Under the pieces are notes generated by a model. It saw only the letters and a list, made by a program, of their open reading frames with translations. It had not been told where the DNA came from and did no database searches. A program made the position numbers and the translations under genes. Shown here one piece after another: positions 34,030 through 43,875 of a stretch of DNA of 64,000 bases; the first letter of the stretch is position 1; each line of letters starts with the position of its first letter. This DNA comes from JAXMAF01 sp046350555 (GTDB lineage: Bacteria > Planctomycetota > Phycisphaerae > Phycisphaerales > SM1A02): assembly GCA_046350555.1 (NCBI GenBank), contig JAXMAF010000016.1:1-64000 (forward strand), written 5' to 3'.

Positions 34030-37000
34030 CGACCCGGCGTGCAGCGGCGCTGATGCGCGAGCCGTTGCTCTACGTCTGCCTCGTGTCGCTCGGGGCGGCC
34101 TTGACCGTCGCGGCGGCATCGCGTCTCGCGCCGGTTCGCCACGTCGCGCTGCCGAGCAGCGCGATCTCGGCATCCGAGGCTCGTCGGTTCACGGTCGAGC
34201 TGGCACCGATCGCCGCCGCCGCCGCCTTTCCCTTCCCGTTCCGGCTCGCGCCGACCGACGACGTCGAGCGACCGAGGACGGCGCCCCACCGCCTCTTCGA
34301 GGACGATGTCCAGCTCGTTCCGGCGCACGCGCCCCTCGCGGAGATCGCCGGGACCGGTGGCGGCGCCCACTCGTTCTGGGGCACGACGCTCTTCTTCTCC
34401 AGTTCCGACGGTCGCGATCCGCGGTCGTCGGGACGGCGCTACGAGGTCGAGCTCGTCGGCCGCGTGCCGCGCCGTGCGGTGCAGGCGGGTTGGATCGCGG
34501 CCGCCGCCGCCCTCGCCTCGGCGCTCGCGCTGGCGTGGAGGCGATGGCCGCTGAGCGCCGGCGCGCACATGCAGGATCGGGCCGCGCCGTCGGGGGCGGC
34601 GTCGAACGGGCCGGAGCTTGGCATCGCGGGAGTGCTCGCCCGCCGATCGACGCTGGCGCGACCGCGGCGCGGCGTGCGCCTGCGCGACCCGTGGCTCTGG
34701 ATGGCGATCGTCTCGGGCGGCATCATCGTCGCCGGCTGGCTCCTTCTCCCGACGCCCGCGCCCGTGCGCACGACGATCGCGCCGAGCGCCTTCGTGCGAC
34801 AGGACGCGAACCGCTTCGCGGTGGGGCTCGCGCCCTTCTTCGCGGCCGCCGATCTGCGCTTCCCGTTCGAGCCCGGCCCCACCGACGACTCCGCGCAACC
34901 GTCGATCGCTGCGCACCGGCTGTACGAGAACGACGTGCCCCTCGGACCGCCGCATGCGCTCCATGCCGAGATCGCGACGATCGGACGCGGTCGTCATTCC
35001 TTCTGGGGCGGCCACCTGCTCCTCTCGACGTCGGACAACAGCGATCCGGCGACCAATGGGCGGCGCTACGAGATCGTGGTGGCGCCGCGGCTGCACCGTT
35101 CCGTGGTGGCCGTCGCGGTCCTCCTCGCGCTCGTTCCGTTGGGCTACGCGTGCGCACGGGTGCGTGGGCGCCCGCTGGCGCGCCGCGGCGGCTGGCTCGC
35201 GGCCGCCGCGCTCGTCGCCACGCCATTCGTCGTCTGGTTCGTTCCCCGCGCCGCGATCGTCGCGGACGCCCTGCCGCCGATCCTGATCGTGCTCGCGTTG
35301 GCCGCCGCGACGGTGCGCTTCATCGTGCGGCGACTGCCCCCGAGCATCCCCGTGGCCGTCGCGGCGCGACTCGAACGGATCGCGCGCGTCGCCGGATGGC
35401 GTGCGACGCGCCGCGCCGGTTTGCCGATCGTCCTCGGGTTCGTCGTGACGTCGCTGCTGCGCTGCTGGGCGCCCCTTCCGCCGCCACCCCACGCCTGGCC
35501 GGGCGCCCGCACCTGTTCCATGATCCGCGGCCGGTTCCTCGTCTCGGACGCGATGGACTACTGGGCGTGCAGCCAGTGGATGCGCTGGAACGACGACTTC
35601 CCGACCTTCGCCCAGCGACGCCCGCTCAACAGCACGCTGCTCGCCGCCGAGAGCGTCTTCGGGGACGGACAGCCCCAGTTGGTCCTCCTCTGCGGCGCCC
35701 TGCTCGCGGCCGCCTCGATGTGGTGCCTTTCCGTCGCCGTCGGTCGATGGCTCGGCCTCTGGGCCGCGGTCGCCACGTTCGCCGTGGTGCTCGGCTACGT
35801 GCAGCACTTCGTCGGGCTGACGCTGAGCGAATCCCTGGGCGCGACGCTGGGCGCGTGCGGCGCTGCGCTGCTGCTCGAAGGCGCGCGGCGATCGGCGCTC
35901 TGGCCGATGTCGATCGGCGCCGCGGCGCTGACGCTGGCCCTCCTCGCGCGGGCAGGCGCCTTCTTCGCGCTGCCGGCGATCCTGCTGGCGATCGCCTTCA
36001 CCGAGTGGAGCCGGGGCGGCGCCAGCGATGGACGTCCGGCGCGTTTTCGTCGCGCGGCCCGCGCAGCACTCTGCGTTGGCGTGGCCGTCGCGTGCGCGGT
36101 CGCCATCAACCACAGCCTGTTCACGCTCACCACGGACGGAACATCCTCGCCCAACGGCAACTTCGCCTATGTCCTCTTCGGGCTTGCCTCGGGCGGCGAT
36201 TGGACGATCGCCCGCGACTGGCTCGTCGCGCACGTGCCGCCGACCGACGAGCGCACGCAATCGGCGGCGCTCTATGCCGAGGCGCTCGACCGGATCCGCG
36301 CGGCGCCGAGCGTCTTCGTCGGGTCGCTGCTGCGCTCGCTCGGCGGTTTCGCGACGAACTGGGGACCCGGGATCTCGGCCCACTTCGCCGATCACGGCTT
36401 GCTCGGCGCGGGGTTGATCCCGACGGTCGTCTGGGGCCTGCTCGGTCCGATCACGCTCCTTCGGCGCGCCCGGCGCGGCGACGCGGCGGCGGTGCTGACG
36501 CTCGCGGCGATCACCGGCATCCTGGCCTCGATGCTCGTCATCTGGACCGACGGCAGTTGGCGCGCGGTCGCGCCGACTCTTCCCCTCATGGCCGCGGCCT
36601 CGTGCGCATTCCTTGGCGATCCGATCCGCGGAGCGCCGTCGGGCGCAGCGCGCCTCGCGACCGGAAGCCGGCGACGGCGCCCAGCGCGGCTCGGCGCGCT
36701 CTGGCCATCCAGCCGGCTCGGGCGCGACGGCCACATGAGCCGCCTCGCCGCGCTGATCGCCCTCGGCGTTCCGCTCGCCGCCCTCGCCGCCGCGACAGCG
36801 CCGTGGCCCGGCATCCGGGTCCGCCGCCAGTCATCGACGGAACGATCGAGCCCGGCGCCGACCTCGTCGTTCCGCCGCGCGCATCAGGGCATGGCGATCG
36901 GTCCGACTGCCGAGTTCACATGGTTCGGCCCGACACGACTCGATGCCGAGTCGTTCAAGCGCGAGATCGACGCGTGGGGACAGCCGGCGGCGTTCGACGC

Positions 37001-37296
37001 GATCGTCCCGCGCGGGCGCCGGGCGAAGGTGCGATGGAGCCCGTCGCGCTCATCCGCTGCGTCCTCGTCGGACGCGCGCTCGGCTTCGGCTACGGTGTCC
37101 TCGTTGCGCCAGCGGAGTTCGCGGCGCTCGCCGGCGAGCCCTCGCATGCGACGTGGAACTGCTCGGCCACATCGACTACCTTGGGCCGGCCTACCGCCTC
37201 AGGACCGCGTGGACGATGGACGGCCACGTCGTATGGCCACCCGCTCGTCCCGACGCGGAAGCGGACGGCGGCGCTCGGGCGTCGCCGCCATCGTGA
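34026..37296 (+). CDS. Very large membrane protein with a duplicated extracytoplasmic module, 3' end frameshifted
   Basis: Starts with the GTG at 34026 (GTGA overlap) and reads cleanly for about 930 residues. After a first membrane helix comes a ~115-residue module (residues ~35-145) containing RLFEDDVQLVPAHAPLAEIA and HSFWGTTLFFSSSDGRDP. After two further helices a second copy appears (~250-360): RLYENDVPLGPPHALHAEIA, HSFWGGHLLLSTSDNSDP, GRRYEIVV. Then follow about ten membrane segments with SDAMDYWACSQWMRWNDDFP between, as in polytopic GT-C or polymerase-like proteins. From about 36825 the coding text moves between frames (VIDGTIEPGADLVVPP; TAEFTWFGPTRLDAESF; LVGRALGFGYGVLVAPAEF; LLGHIDYLGPAYRLRTAW) and ends at 37296; at least four indels. 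Likely a membrane glycosyltransferase; role unproven. Confidence 0.65.
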
Positions 37297-37314
37297 CTCC
37301 GGACGACCCTTGCA

Positions 37315-38868
37315 GTGACGCGCACCACAGCCATCCCGTCGACGGCCATGCCCGACCTTCCGGCGCCTGCTCCGTCGTCGTCTTCGCCTCCGCGCGACGC
37401 GGCGCGCGACGCCTTCGTGCACACGCGCCGCTCGCTCTGGGACACGGTCGCGGTGCAGTGGGCCGACCGGCACGGCGCCGGCGGCGCCTACCAGCGCCGG
37501 CTGCACACGATCTACCGGCTGATCGTCGCGCCCGGAGAGCGCGTCCTCGAGCTCGGATGCGGCGCCGGCGACCTGCTCGCGGCGCTCGAACCGTCGCAGG
37601 GCGTTGGCGTGGATCTCTCGCCGCGCATGGTCGCGCTGGCGCGCGCCCGGCACGCCAACCGACCGGAGCTGACGTGGATCGAAGGCGACGCCGCGGAGGT
37701 ATCGACGACAGCCCTCGCCAACGCGGCGCCGTTCGACGTGATCGTCCTCTCCGATCTGCTCAACGACGTCTGGGACGTCCAGGAGCTTCTCGCGTCGCTT
37801 CAATCCGTCTGCACGCCGGCCACGCGGCTGGTGATGAACTGCTTCAGCCGCCTCTGGCAATGGCCCCTCGGCGTCGCCCGGCGGCTCGGACTGGCGCGAC
37901 CGCAGCTCGCCCAGAACTGGCTCACGGGCGCGGACATCGAGAACCTGCTGACGCTCTCGGGCTTCGAGCTGGTGCGGCATTGGTCGGAGGTCCTGCTGCC
38001 GCTGGACGTGCCGGTGCTGGCACCGCTGTGCAATCGTGCGCTCGCCAAGATCGACCCCTTCCGCTGGTTCGACCTGACCAACGTCTTCGTCGCGCGACCA
38101 TCGCCCGCGTCGATCGCCGGCCGGCGCAGCGGACCGCCGCCGACCGTCAGCGTGGTGGTGCCGGCGCGGAACGAATCGGGGAACATCGGGCGGATCATCG
38201 ACAGCGTCCCGCGATCGTTCGGCCCCTTCGCCGGCGCGACGGAGCTGATCTTCGTCGAGGGCAACTCGACCGACGACACGTGGGAGACGATCGGACGCGA
38301 GGTCGCCCGGCGCGGCCGCGACGACATCGTCGTGCGCAAGCAGCCGGGCAAGGGAAAGGGCGACGCCGTGCGCGAGGGGTTCCGCGCCGCCACCGGCGAC
38401 ATCCTGCTCATCCTCGACGCCGACCTCACCGTGCATCCGGACACGCTGCCGCTCTTCTGCGCCGCGATCGCCACCGGCAAGGGCGAGTTCATCAACGGCG
38501 TGCGGCTGGTCTACCCGATGGAAGACCGCGCGATGCGCCTGCTGAACCTGATCGCGAACCGCTTCTTCGGCTTCGCCTTCTCGTGGCTGCTCGGCCAGCG
38601 CATCCGCGACACGCTCTGCGGCACCAAGGTCATCTCGCGCCGCGACTACGAGCGGCTCGCCGCCAACCGCGCCTACTTCGGCGAGTTCGACCCCTTCGGC
38701 GACTTCGACCTGATCTTCGGCGCCGCGAAGCTCAACCTGCGCATCCTCGACCTCCCGGTCCGCTACCGCGAGCGCACCTACGGCGAGACGAACATCCACC
38801 GCTGGCGACACGGGATGCTCCTGTTCAGGATGCTCGGCGTGGCGATGAAGCGGTTGAAGTTCGTGTGA
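37315..38868 (+). CDS. Fused SAM-methyltransferase and family 2 glycosyltransferase
   Basis: 517 residues with two complete domains. N-terminal (about 30-255) class I methyltransferase: RVLELGCGAGDLLAALEPSQ, GVGVDLSPRMVALARARHA, DVIVLSDLLNDVWD. C-terminal (about 275-517) GT2 of the DPM/DPG-synthase type: VSVVVPARNESGNIGRIID, LIFVEGNSTDDTWETI, ILLILDADLTVHP (metal-binding DAD), RDTLCGTKVISRRDYERL, FDPFGDFDLIFGAAKLNL, RYRERTYGETNIHRWRHG. The GT2 half probably moves a sugar to polyprenyl phosphate. A fusion would couple methylation and transfer. The stop TGA is the first three bases of a half copy of the dispersed palindromic element. Start GTG at 37315. Confidence 0.9.
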   Translation: MTRTTAIPSTAMPDLPAPAPSSSSPPRDAARDAFVHTRRSLWDTVAVQWADRHGAGGAYQRRLHTIYRLIVAPGERVLELGCGAGDLLAALEPSQGVGVDLSPRMVALARARHANRPELTWIEGDAAEVSTTALANAAPFDVIVLSDLLNDVWDVQELLASLQSVCTPATRLVMNCFSRLWQWPLGVARRLGLARPQLAQNWLTGADIENLLTLSGFELVRHWSEVLLPLDVPVLAPLCNRALAKIDPFRWFDLTNVFVARPSPASIAGRRSGPPPTVSVVVPARNESGNIGRIIDSVPRSFGPFAGATELIFVEGNSTDDTWETIGREVARRGRDDIVVRKQPGKGKGDAVREGFRAATGDILLILDADLTVHPDTLPLFCAAIATGKGEFINGVRLVYPMEDRAMRLLNLIANRFFGFAFSWLLGQRIRDTLCGTKVISRRDYERLAANRAYFGEFDPFGDFDLIFGAAKLNLRILDLPVRYRERTYGETNIHRWRHGMLLFRMLGVAMKRLKFV

Positions 38869-38901
38869 CACGCGTCCCAGTCGATCCTCGCGCCCCACCC
38901 C
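38866..38901 (-). repeat. Dispersed palindromic element, half copy
   Basis: 36 bp corresponding to the right third of the element in inverse orientation: TGACACGCGTCCCAGTCGAT followed by CCTCGCGCCCCACCCC. Its leading TGA is the stop of the methyltransferase-glycosyltransferase gene; the next gene starts with GTG directly after it (38902). Confidence 0.75.
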
Positions 38902-39756
38902 GTGCTCTCCCGTCTCCTCGCCCATCCCGCGACCCGCGGCCTCGATCTCGATTCGCCACAGACCACGGCGATTCGACGCGAGATCGTGCGCGGCAAGCCG
39001 TTTCTGCGGAAGATCTACGAGGAGTGGTACAGGCTCATCGCCGAGCGCGTGCCGAAGCCCGTGACCGGCGGATCGGTCGACACGGCGACGACCGTCGCCG
39101 GGACCACCGCGGCGAGCGGCCGCGACGACGAAGACACGATGGCCGACGCGGCGCTCGAGCTCGGCAGCGGCGCGGGATTCCTCGACGAGTTCGTCCCGCG
39201 GCTGGTCACGTCGGACGTCTTTGCGGTGCCCGGCGTGGCGCGGGTGATCGACGCCCGCGAGCTCCCCTTTCGCGACGCGTCGCTGCGGGCCATCGCGATG
39301 ACCAACGTGTTCCATCACATCCCGCAGGTCGAGCGCTTCCTCGACGAGGCGCAGCGCTGCCTGCGGCCCGGAGGCCGGCTGGTGATGATCGAGCCGTGGG
39401 TCACCTGGTGGTCGCGCGTCGTCTACACGCGGCTGCACCACGAGCCCTTCGATCCAGCGGCGCCCGACTGGTCGTTCCCCGCAACAGGACCACTCTCCGG
39501 CGCGAACGGTGCGCTCCCGTGGATCGTCTTCTCGCGCGACCGCGACCGCCTGTCGCGCGGGTTCCCGAGGTTGCGCGTCCTCGAAGCGCGCCCGATCATG
39601 CCGCTGCGCTACCTGGTCTCGGGCGGCATCTCGATGCGCGCCCTCCAGCCCGGATGGCTCCACGGCGCGTGGGCCGGACTCGAACGGCTCGGCGGCCCGC
39701 TCACGCGCGCCAGCGGCATGTTCGCCATCGTGGTGGTGGAGCGAGCGCCCGGGTGA
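38902..39756 (+). CDS. Class I SAM-dependent methyltransferase
   Basis: 284 residues from the GTG at 38902. Helical start (REIVRGKPFLRKIYEEWYRL), then motif I ALELGSGAGFLDEFVPRLV (about 85-103), VIDARELPFRDASLRAIAM, NVFHHIPQVERFLDEAQR and CLRPGGRLVMIEPWVTWWS, typical for Methyltransf_11. The C-terminal half carries an insertion around a Trp/Pro segment (LHHEPFDPAAPDWSFPATG) seen in glycan-cluster methyltransferases. Begins immediately after a palindromic half element and overlaps the next gene by GTGA. Confidence 0.88.
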   Translation: MLSRLLAHPATRGLDLDSPQTTAIRREIVRGKPFLRKIYEEWYRLIAERVPKPVTGGSVDTATTVAGTTAASGRDDEDTMADAALELGSGAGFLDEFVPRLVTSDVFAVPGVARVIDARELPFRDASLRAIAMTNVFHHIPQVERFLDEAQRCLRPGGRLVMIEPWVTWWSRVVYTRLHHEPFDPAAPDWSFPATGPLSGANGALPWIVFSRDRDRLSRGFPRLRVLEARPIMPLRYLVSGGISMRALQPGWLHGAWAGLERLGGPLTRASGMFAIVVVERAPG

Positions 39757-40856
39757 GGCCGGAGCCGGTGCACGCGGAGCGCGGCGATCCTCCCTGCTCC
39801 GCAACCGCCTTGCCGTGCGCTCGCTGCGGCGCGAACGGCCGCGACGACCATCCAAGCGCTGCGTGCGAAGACGAGTTGTTCTATCCTGCGGACGTGCCCG
39901 CCCCAACGTTCCTCAACGCGATCATTCGAAGGCTCTCGGGACGGCGCGAGGCCCGACCGGCCGGAAGTCCGGCCGCCGTGCGCCCGGCGGCGCGCGGGAA
40001 TGACGCGGACGTCGCGCCCGGCGCCGAGTGGCGCACCGGCAATCCCGCGGAGCGGAAGATCGACGAGGCGATCGACTTCACGATCCGCAACGTCCAGACG
40101 ATCATCGGCTTCGTCGGCAACGATCCAGCGGCGTTGCGCGGCAAGACGTTCCTCGAGATCGGCCCGGGCATGGACCTCGGCATCTGCCTCTGCGTGGCGG
40201 GGCTCGGCGGCTCGGCGATCGCCCTCGATCGCTTCCTCTGTCCGTGGGACGCGACGCTGCATCCACCGATTTACTCAGGGCTCGAGCGCGCCGCGATGGC
40301 GACATGGGCAGGCTTCGATCCCGAGCCCATGCGCGAATGCGTGCGCCGCGGCGCGCATGCGGGTCCGCGCCTGCGAGCGCTCCCCGTCGGCCTCGAGGAT
40401 GCGCACGAGATCGCCGACGGCACCGTCGATCTTTCCTATTCGAATGCGACCTTCGAGCATCTCGCCGACGCGGAGTCGTCGATCCGCTCGCTCGCCCGCA
40501 TCTCGAGGGCCGGCTCGCGCGGCTTTCACCAGACCGACTTCCGCGACCACCGCAACATGGACCGGCCCCTGGAATTCCTCACCATTCCCGACGCCGAGTT
40601 CGCCGCCCTGCTCGCCGAATGCGAGCATTCCTGCGGCAACCGCGTCCGCCCGCGCGAGTTCCTCCGCTTCTTCGCCGAGCACGGCTTCGACGCGACCTTC
40701 AAGCCGAACATGCAGGCTGGCCCCGAGTACATCGCCGACGTGCGACCTCGGCTCCTGCCGCGCTACGCGGCGCTGCCCGACACCGAGCTCGCCGAGATCA
40801 GCGGCCGCTTCTTCACGACGCGCCGGGCCGACGACCGCGGACGATCGGGCGCCTGA
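39753..40856 (+). CDS. Methyltransferase-type protein with N-terminal cysteine cluster
   Basis: 367 residues from the GTG at 39753 (GTGA overlap). Residues 14-45 have CSATALPCARCGANG and ACEDELFYP, a partial zinc-ribbon look. The methyltransferase domain begins at about residue 130: LRGKTFLEIGPGMDLGICLC, SAIALDRFLCPWD, DLSYSNATFEHLADAE and SRAGSRGFHQTDFRDHRNMD. The last element (HQTDFRDHR) and RPREFLRFFAEHGFD resemble glycan-locus methyltransferases. Its stop TGA is the first three bases of palindromic-element copy 4. Last gene of the rightward operon; the next gene is convergent. Confidence 0.82.
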   Translation: MRPEPVHAERGDPPCSATALPCARCGANGRDDHPSAACEDELFYPADVPAPTFLNAIIRRLSGRREARPAGSPAAVRPAARGNDADVAPGAEWRTGNPAERKIDEAIDFTIRNVQTIIGFVGNDPAALRGKTFLEIGPGMDLGICLCVAGLGGSAIALDRFLCPWDATLHPPIYSGLERAAMATWAGFDPEPMRECVRRGAHAGPRLRALPVGLEDAHEIADGTVDLSYSNATFEHLADAESSIRSLARISRAGSRGFHQTDFRDHRNMDRPLEFLTIPDAEFAALLAECEHSCGNRVRPREFLRFFAEHGFDATFKPNMQAGPEYIADVRPRLLPRYAALPDTELAEISGRFFTTRRADDRGRSGA

Positions 40857-40962
40857 TCCTGATCCAAGCAGGCCGCCCTGCGTTCGACCCCCCGCCCACC
40901 GTGGCCTCGCGGGGCGGGATCCGGCTGTGGGCCCCGCGCGAGAATCAACCGGGACGCGAACG
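40854..40962 (+). repeat. Dispersed palindromic element, copy 2 in order (diverged)
   Basis: 109 bp, same orientation as the copy at 463: TGATCCTGATCC at the left, CTGCGTTCGACCCC inside, GAGAATCAACCGGGACGCG at the right. It lies between two convergent genes and supplies both stop codons: TGA (40854-40856) for the methyltransferase and, on the minus strand, TGA (40947-40945) for the glycosyltransferase. Confidence 0.75.
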
Positions 40963-42485
40963 ACCGATCGTTCGCCCAAGCGCACGCTCGTACACGCCCA
41001 GCGTCTCGTCGATCATGCGCTCCATGCCGAATCGGGCGGCGACGAACGCGGGACCGGCGCCGGCCATCGCGGCGCGGCGCGGCTCGTCGCGAAGCAGTCG
41101 CGCGCACGCGTCGGCGAGGCCGTCCAGATCGCCGATGGGCCGCACCACGCCGGTGACGCCGTCGAGGACCGCGTCGACCGCGCCGCCCGCCGCGGTGGTG
41201 ACCGCCGGACACCCCAGGTGCTGCGCCTCGAGCAGCACGTTGGGCGTCCCCTCGACCCGCGACGTGAGCAGGAAGAGCGACGCCGCCGAGAGCACGGTCG
41301 GCACGTCGCGCCGCGCTCCGACGAGGTGGAAGCGATCGGCGTTCGGGCCGCGCCGCGCGAGCGCCCGCATCTGGCCCTCCATCGGTCCGGTTCCGGCGAC
41401 GACGATGCGCAGATCGGCGAACTCGGCGAGGAGCCGCTCGGCGACCGCCGCGAAGATGTGCGGCTGCTTCTCGTCGCCGATCCGGAAGACGCTCACCAGC
41501 AGGCGATCGCCCGGACGCGCCGCGATCTCGTCGCGGAAGGCGGCGACGGCCCGCTCGTCGGCGCGGCGCATCGCCGAGAGATCGAGTCCGTTGAGGATCA
41601 CCGTGAAGCGCTCCGGCGGGAGCCCGAGCCACGCGGCGTAGTCGGCCGCGCCGGGGCGGCTGTTGTTGATGAGGTGCACGTTCGGCAGCATGGCGAGCAC
41701 GTGGTACCACTCGTCGAACCACGGCTGGTAGAGATGCGGGAAATGCCTGGGATTCAGGCTTCGCGTCGAGAGCACGATCGCCGGAACGCCGGCGAGCGCC
41801 GCGGCCACGCCGCCCCAGATGTTCGTGTGGTCGAGCCAGCAGTGGACGATGTGGGGCCGGGCCGCGACGAACTCGCCGAAGAGATCCGCGGCGCGCGGTC
41901 GCAGCGCCGCGGGAAGCCGGCTCGCGGCGTCGCGCAGCGGCGCGTCGTCGCGCAGCGCCGCCGCGACCCGCGCATCGAACGCGTCGCCTGCACGGCGCGC
42001 CACGACGCCCGCGGCATCGAGCATCGCCCGATAGTCGCCGCGCGGATCGCCCAGATCGTCGGTCACCACGATCTCGCAGCGCGCGAAGCCGCGCGCCTTG
42101 AGGCGCGACGCCGTGTAGACGACCTGCCGCTCGGCCCCACCCGGTGAAGGCTGCCGATCACGTGCGTGATTCGAAGGTCGGCGGCGCTGGCGACCGGGCT
42201 CGCGCCGGCGCCATCCGCGCCGGCGCCCGCCGGCGGCGCGCCCTTCGCGGCGGCCTCGGCGCCCGATTCCGGCGCTGCCCGGCGGCGCAGCAGGTCCGCC
42301 GCCGGCGACACCGCTGCCGCTGGCGCCGCCGCGCGGGCCGCGAGGGACGCCGCGATGCGCTGCTTGAGCGGCGCCAGTCGCTGCGCAACGCCGGGCGCCC
42401 GCTCGCGCACCACGCGCATCGCCTTGCGGACCGCCCGGCGCGCGATCGACCCCTGCGGGAAGATGAAGCGGTCGTAGGCGTGCAA
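40945..42485 (-). CDS. Family 4 glycosyltransferase, one frameshift near the start
   Basis: The main frame (42069 to 40945, 374 residues) is a GT4/GT-B enzyme: HIVHCWLDHTNIWGGVAAAL, IVLSTRSLNPRHFPHLYQPW, RFTVILNGLDLSAM, LVSVFRIGDEKQPHIFAAVA and the donor-binding SRVEGTPNVLLEAQHLGCPA. The N-terminal piece lies one frame away (ITHVIGSLHRVG, then GAERQVVYTASRLKARGFA after the shift): a run of four C at 42135-42138 probably lacks or has gained a base. The first protein-like codon of that piece is near a TTG at 42485, just after the previous gene's stop; an ATG at 42419 is the alternative. Its stop is inside a palindromic element. Closely similar in pattern to the broken GT4 at 48365-50123. Confidence 0.8.
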
Positions 42486-42499
42486 GGCGATCGTCCCCG

Positions 42500-43875
42500 C
42501 TATTCGCGCACCGCCTCGGCGGTCATGATGAAGCCCAGTCCGACCCGATCGAGGGCGCGATCCAGCCACGGCGTCACGCGCTGATCGAGCCGATCGATCC
42601 GTTCCATGAACGAACTGCGCCGGCCGCGCAGCTCGCACGCGAACTCGAGCCATCGACCCGGCGCGCGGTTCTGGGCCACGATGTCGGCGTGCTTCTCGCC
42701 GGCGAGCAGCTTCGCCGCGTAGTTGAGCGTGCCGCGCACCGAACCGGAGTAGATCGTCTGCTCGCACGCCAACCGGCGCGTGCGAAGGCCGCATTCCCCG
42801 AGCAACCGGCGAAGCGTCTCCGGCGTGAACATGAGCACGTGACGCGGAACGTCGTCGTGCTGAAGGAATCGCGCCGGAAGACTGCGGAAGTTCGGGACGA
42901 GGACGAAGAGCCGCCCGCCCGGTCGCAGGCGCCGGGCGCATTCCCGGAGGACGCGCCGCGGATCGAAGACGTGCTCCAGCACCGCCCACACCGTGATCGC
43001 GTCGAAAGGGGCGTCGTCGCCGATGCCGAACGGGGCGTCCGCAAGTTCCCCGTGGTGGATCTCCAGCCCGAAGAGATTGGGCGGCGTCGCGCTGAACTCC
43101 ACGCCGCGCACGTCCCAGCCGCGCCGCGCCATCCAGAGCATGAACTCGCCCTTGTAGCAGCCGACGTCGAGCAGTCGACCCGGGCGCAGGGCCGAGAGCC
43201 ACGCGGCCATCGCGTCGAGCCGCTCGCGCTGGCGATCGAGCGCCGCCTCGGCCACGTCGCCGGCGCCGTAGAACTCCGGCGGATACCAGCGATGGATCGA
43301 TCGCGCCGTCGGACGGGGATTGACGAAGACGAACCCGCAGTCGCGACAGCGCACCACGCGGAAGAGGGTGCCGTCGACGCGATGTCGATGATCGGGCCGC
43401 GTGTAGACGAGATCCGACTGCACACCCGAGCAGAGCGGACAGGCGGTCCACTCCAACGGCGGTTCATCGACGACCGTCGTCGCGCGGGGGCACTCGAGGC
43501 TCGCCAGCCGAGCCCTCGTTGGCGGCGCGGCGCATGCCGAGCCCGGCGGCACGGACGGCGCTGGGGCAGCCGCGCCGTCGAGGCGCGCCGCCGCATCGTC
43601 GGGTCCATCGATGGCCGAGCGCTCGTCGGGCGGCGCGGCGCTTGTTTCGGCGGTCGGCGCGGGAAGCTTCCCCATCGTGTGCAGGGTGAGCAGGTCGCGG
43701 TAGAGCACGCCGAGCGCACGGCTCTCGAAGGACGCCGCGTCGAAGACGCCCGGGCGCGCGGCGGAACGCGCGGCGGTTCCTGCGGGAAGGGCCACCAGCA
43801 TGTGCAGCAGGTGCGAGTTGCCGCGGGTGGCGCCGGTCCAATACGGAAGCAGGAACGGCTCGAACGCCGTGGCGG
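42500..43875 (-). CDS. Zinc-ribbon-linked SAM-methyltransferase (continuation of the 43464-45074 frame)
   Basis: Protein-like text in this frame starts near 43875 with FEPFLLPYWTGATRGNSHLL and LYRDLLTLHTMGKLP, which looks like the true C-terminus of the upstream methyltransferase after a frameshift. After a linker of about 75 residues it continues without stop into a second domain: WTACPLCSGVQSDLVY and VVRCRDCGFVFVNPRP (a C-x2-C, C-x2-C zinc ribbon), then GRLLDVGCYKGEFMLWMARR, VWAVLEHVFDPRRVLRECAR and LRPGGRLFVLVPNFR, a Methyltransf_23-type enzyme ending at 42500. So either two genes whose border was blurred by indels or a genuine tandem methyltransferase. Downstream neighbour is the GT4 gene, 14 bp away. 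Confidence 0.8.

Noticed and set aside
33258..40856. A single 2,532-residue protein along one open frame
   Set aside because: The frame contains parts of several genes (large membrane protein, later a methyltransferase) separated by stretches that are clearly noise and by genes in other frames; high GC keeps it open by chance.
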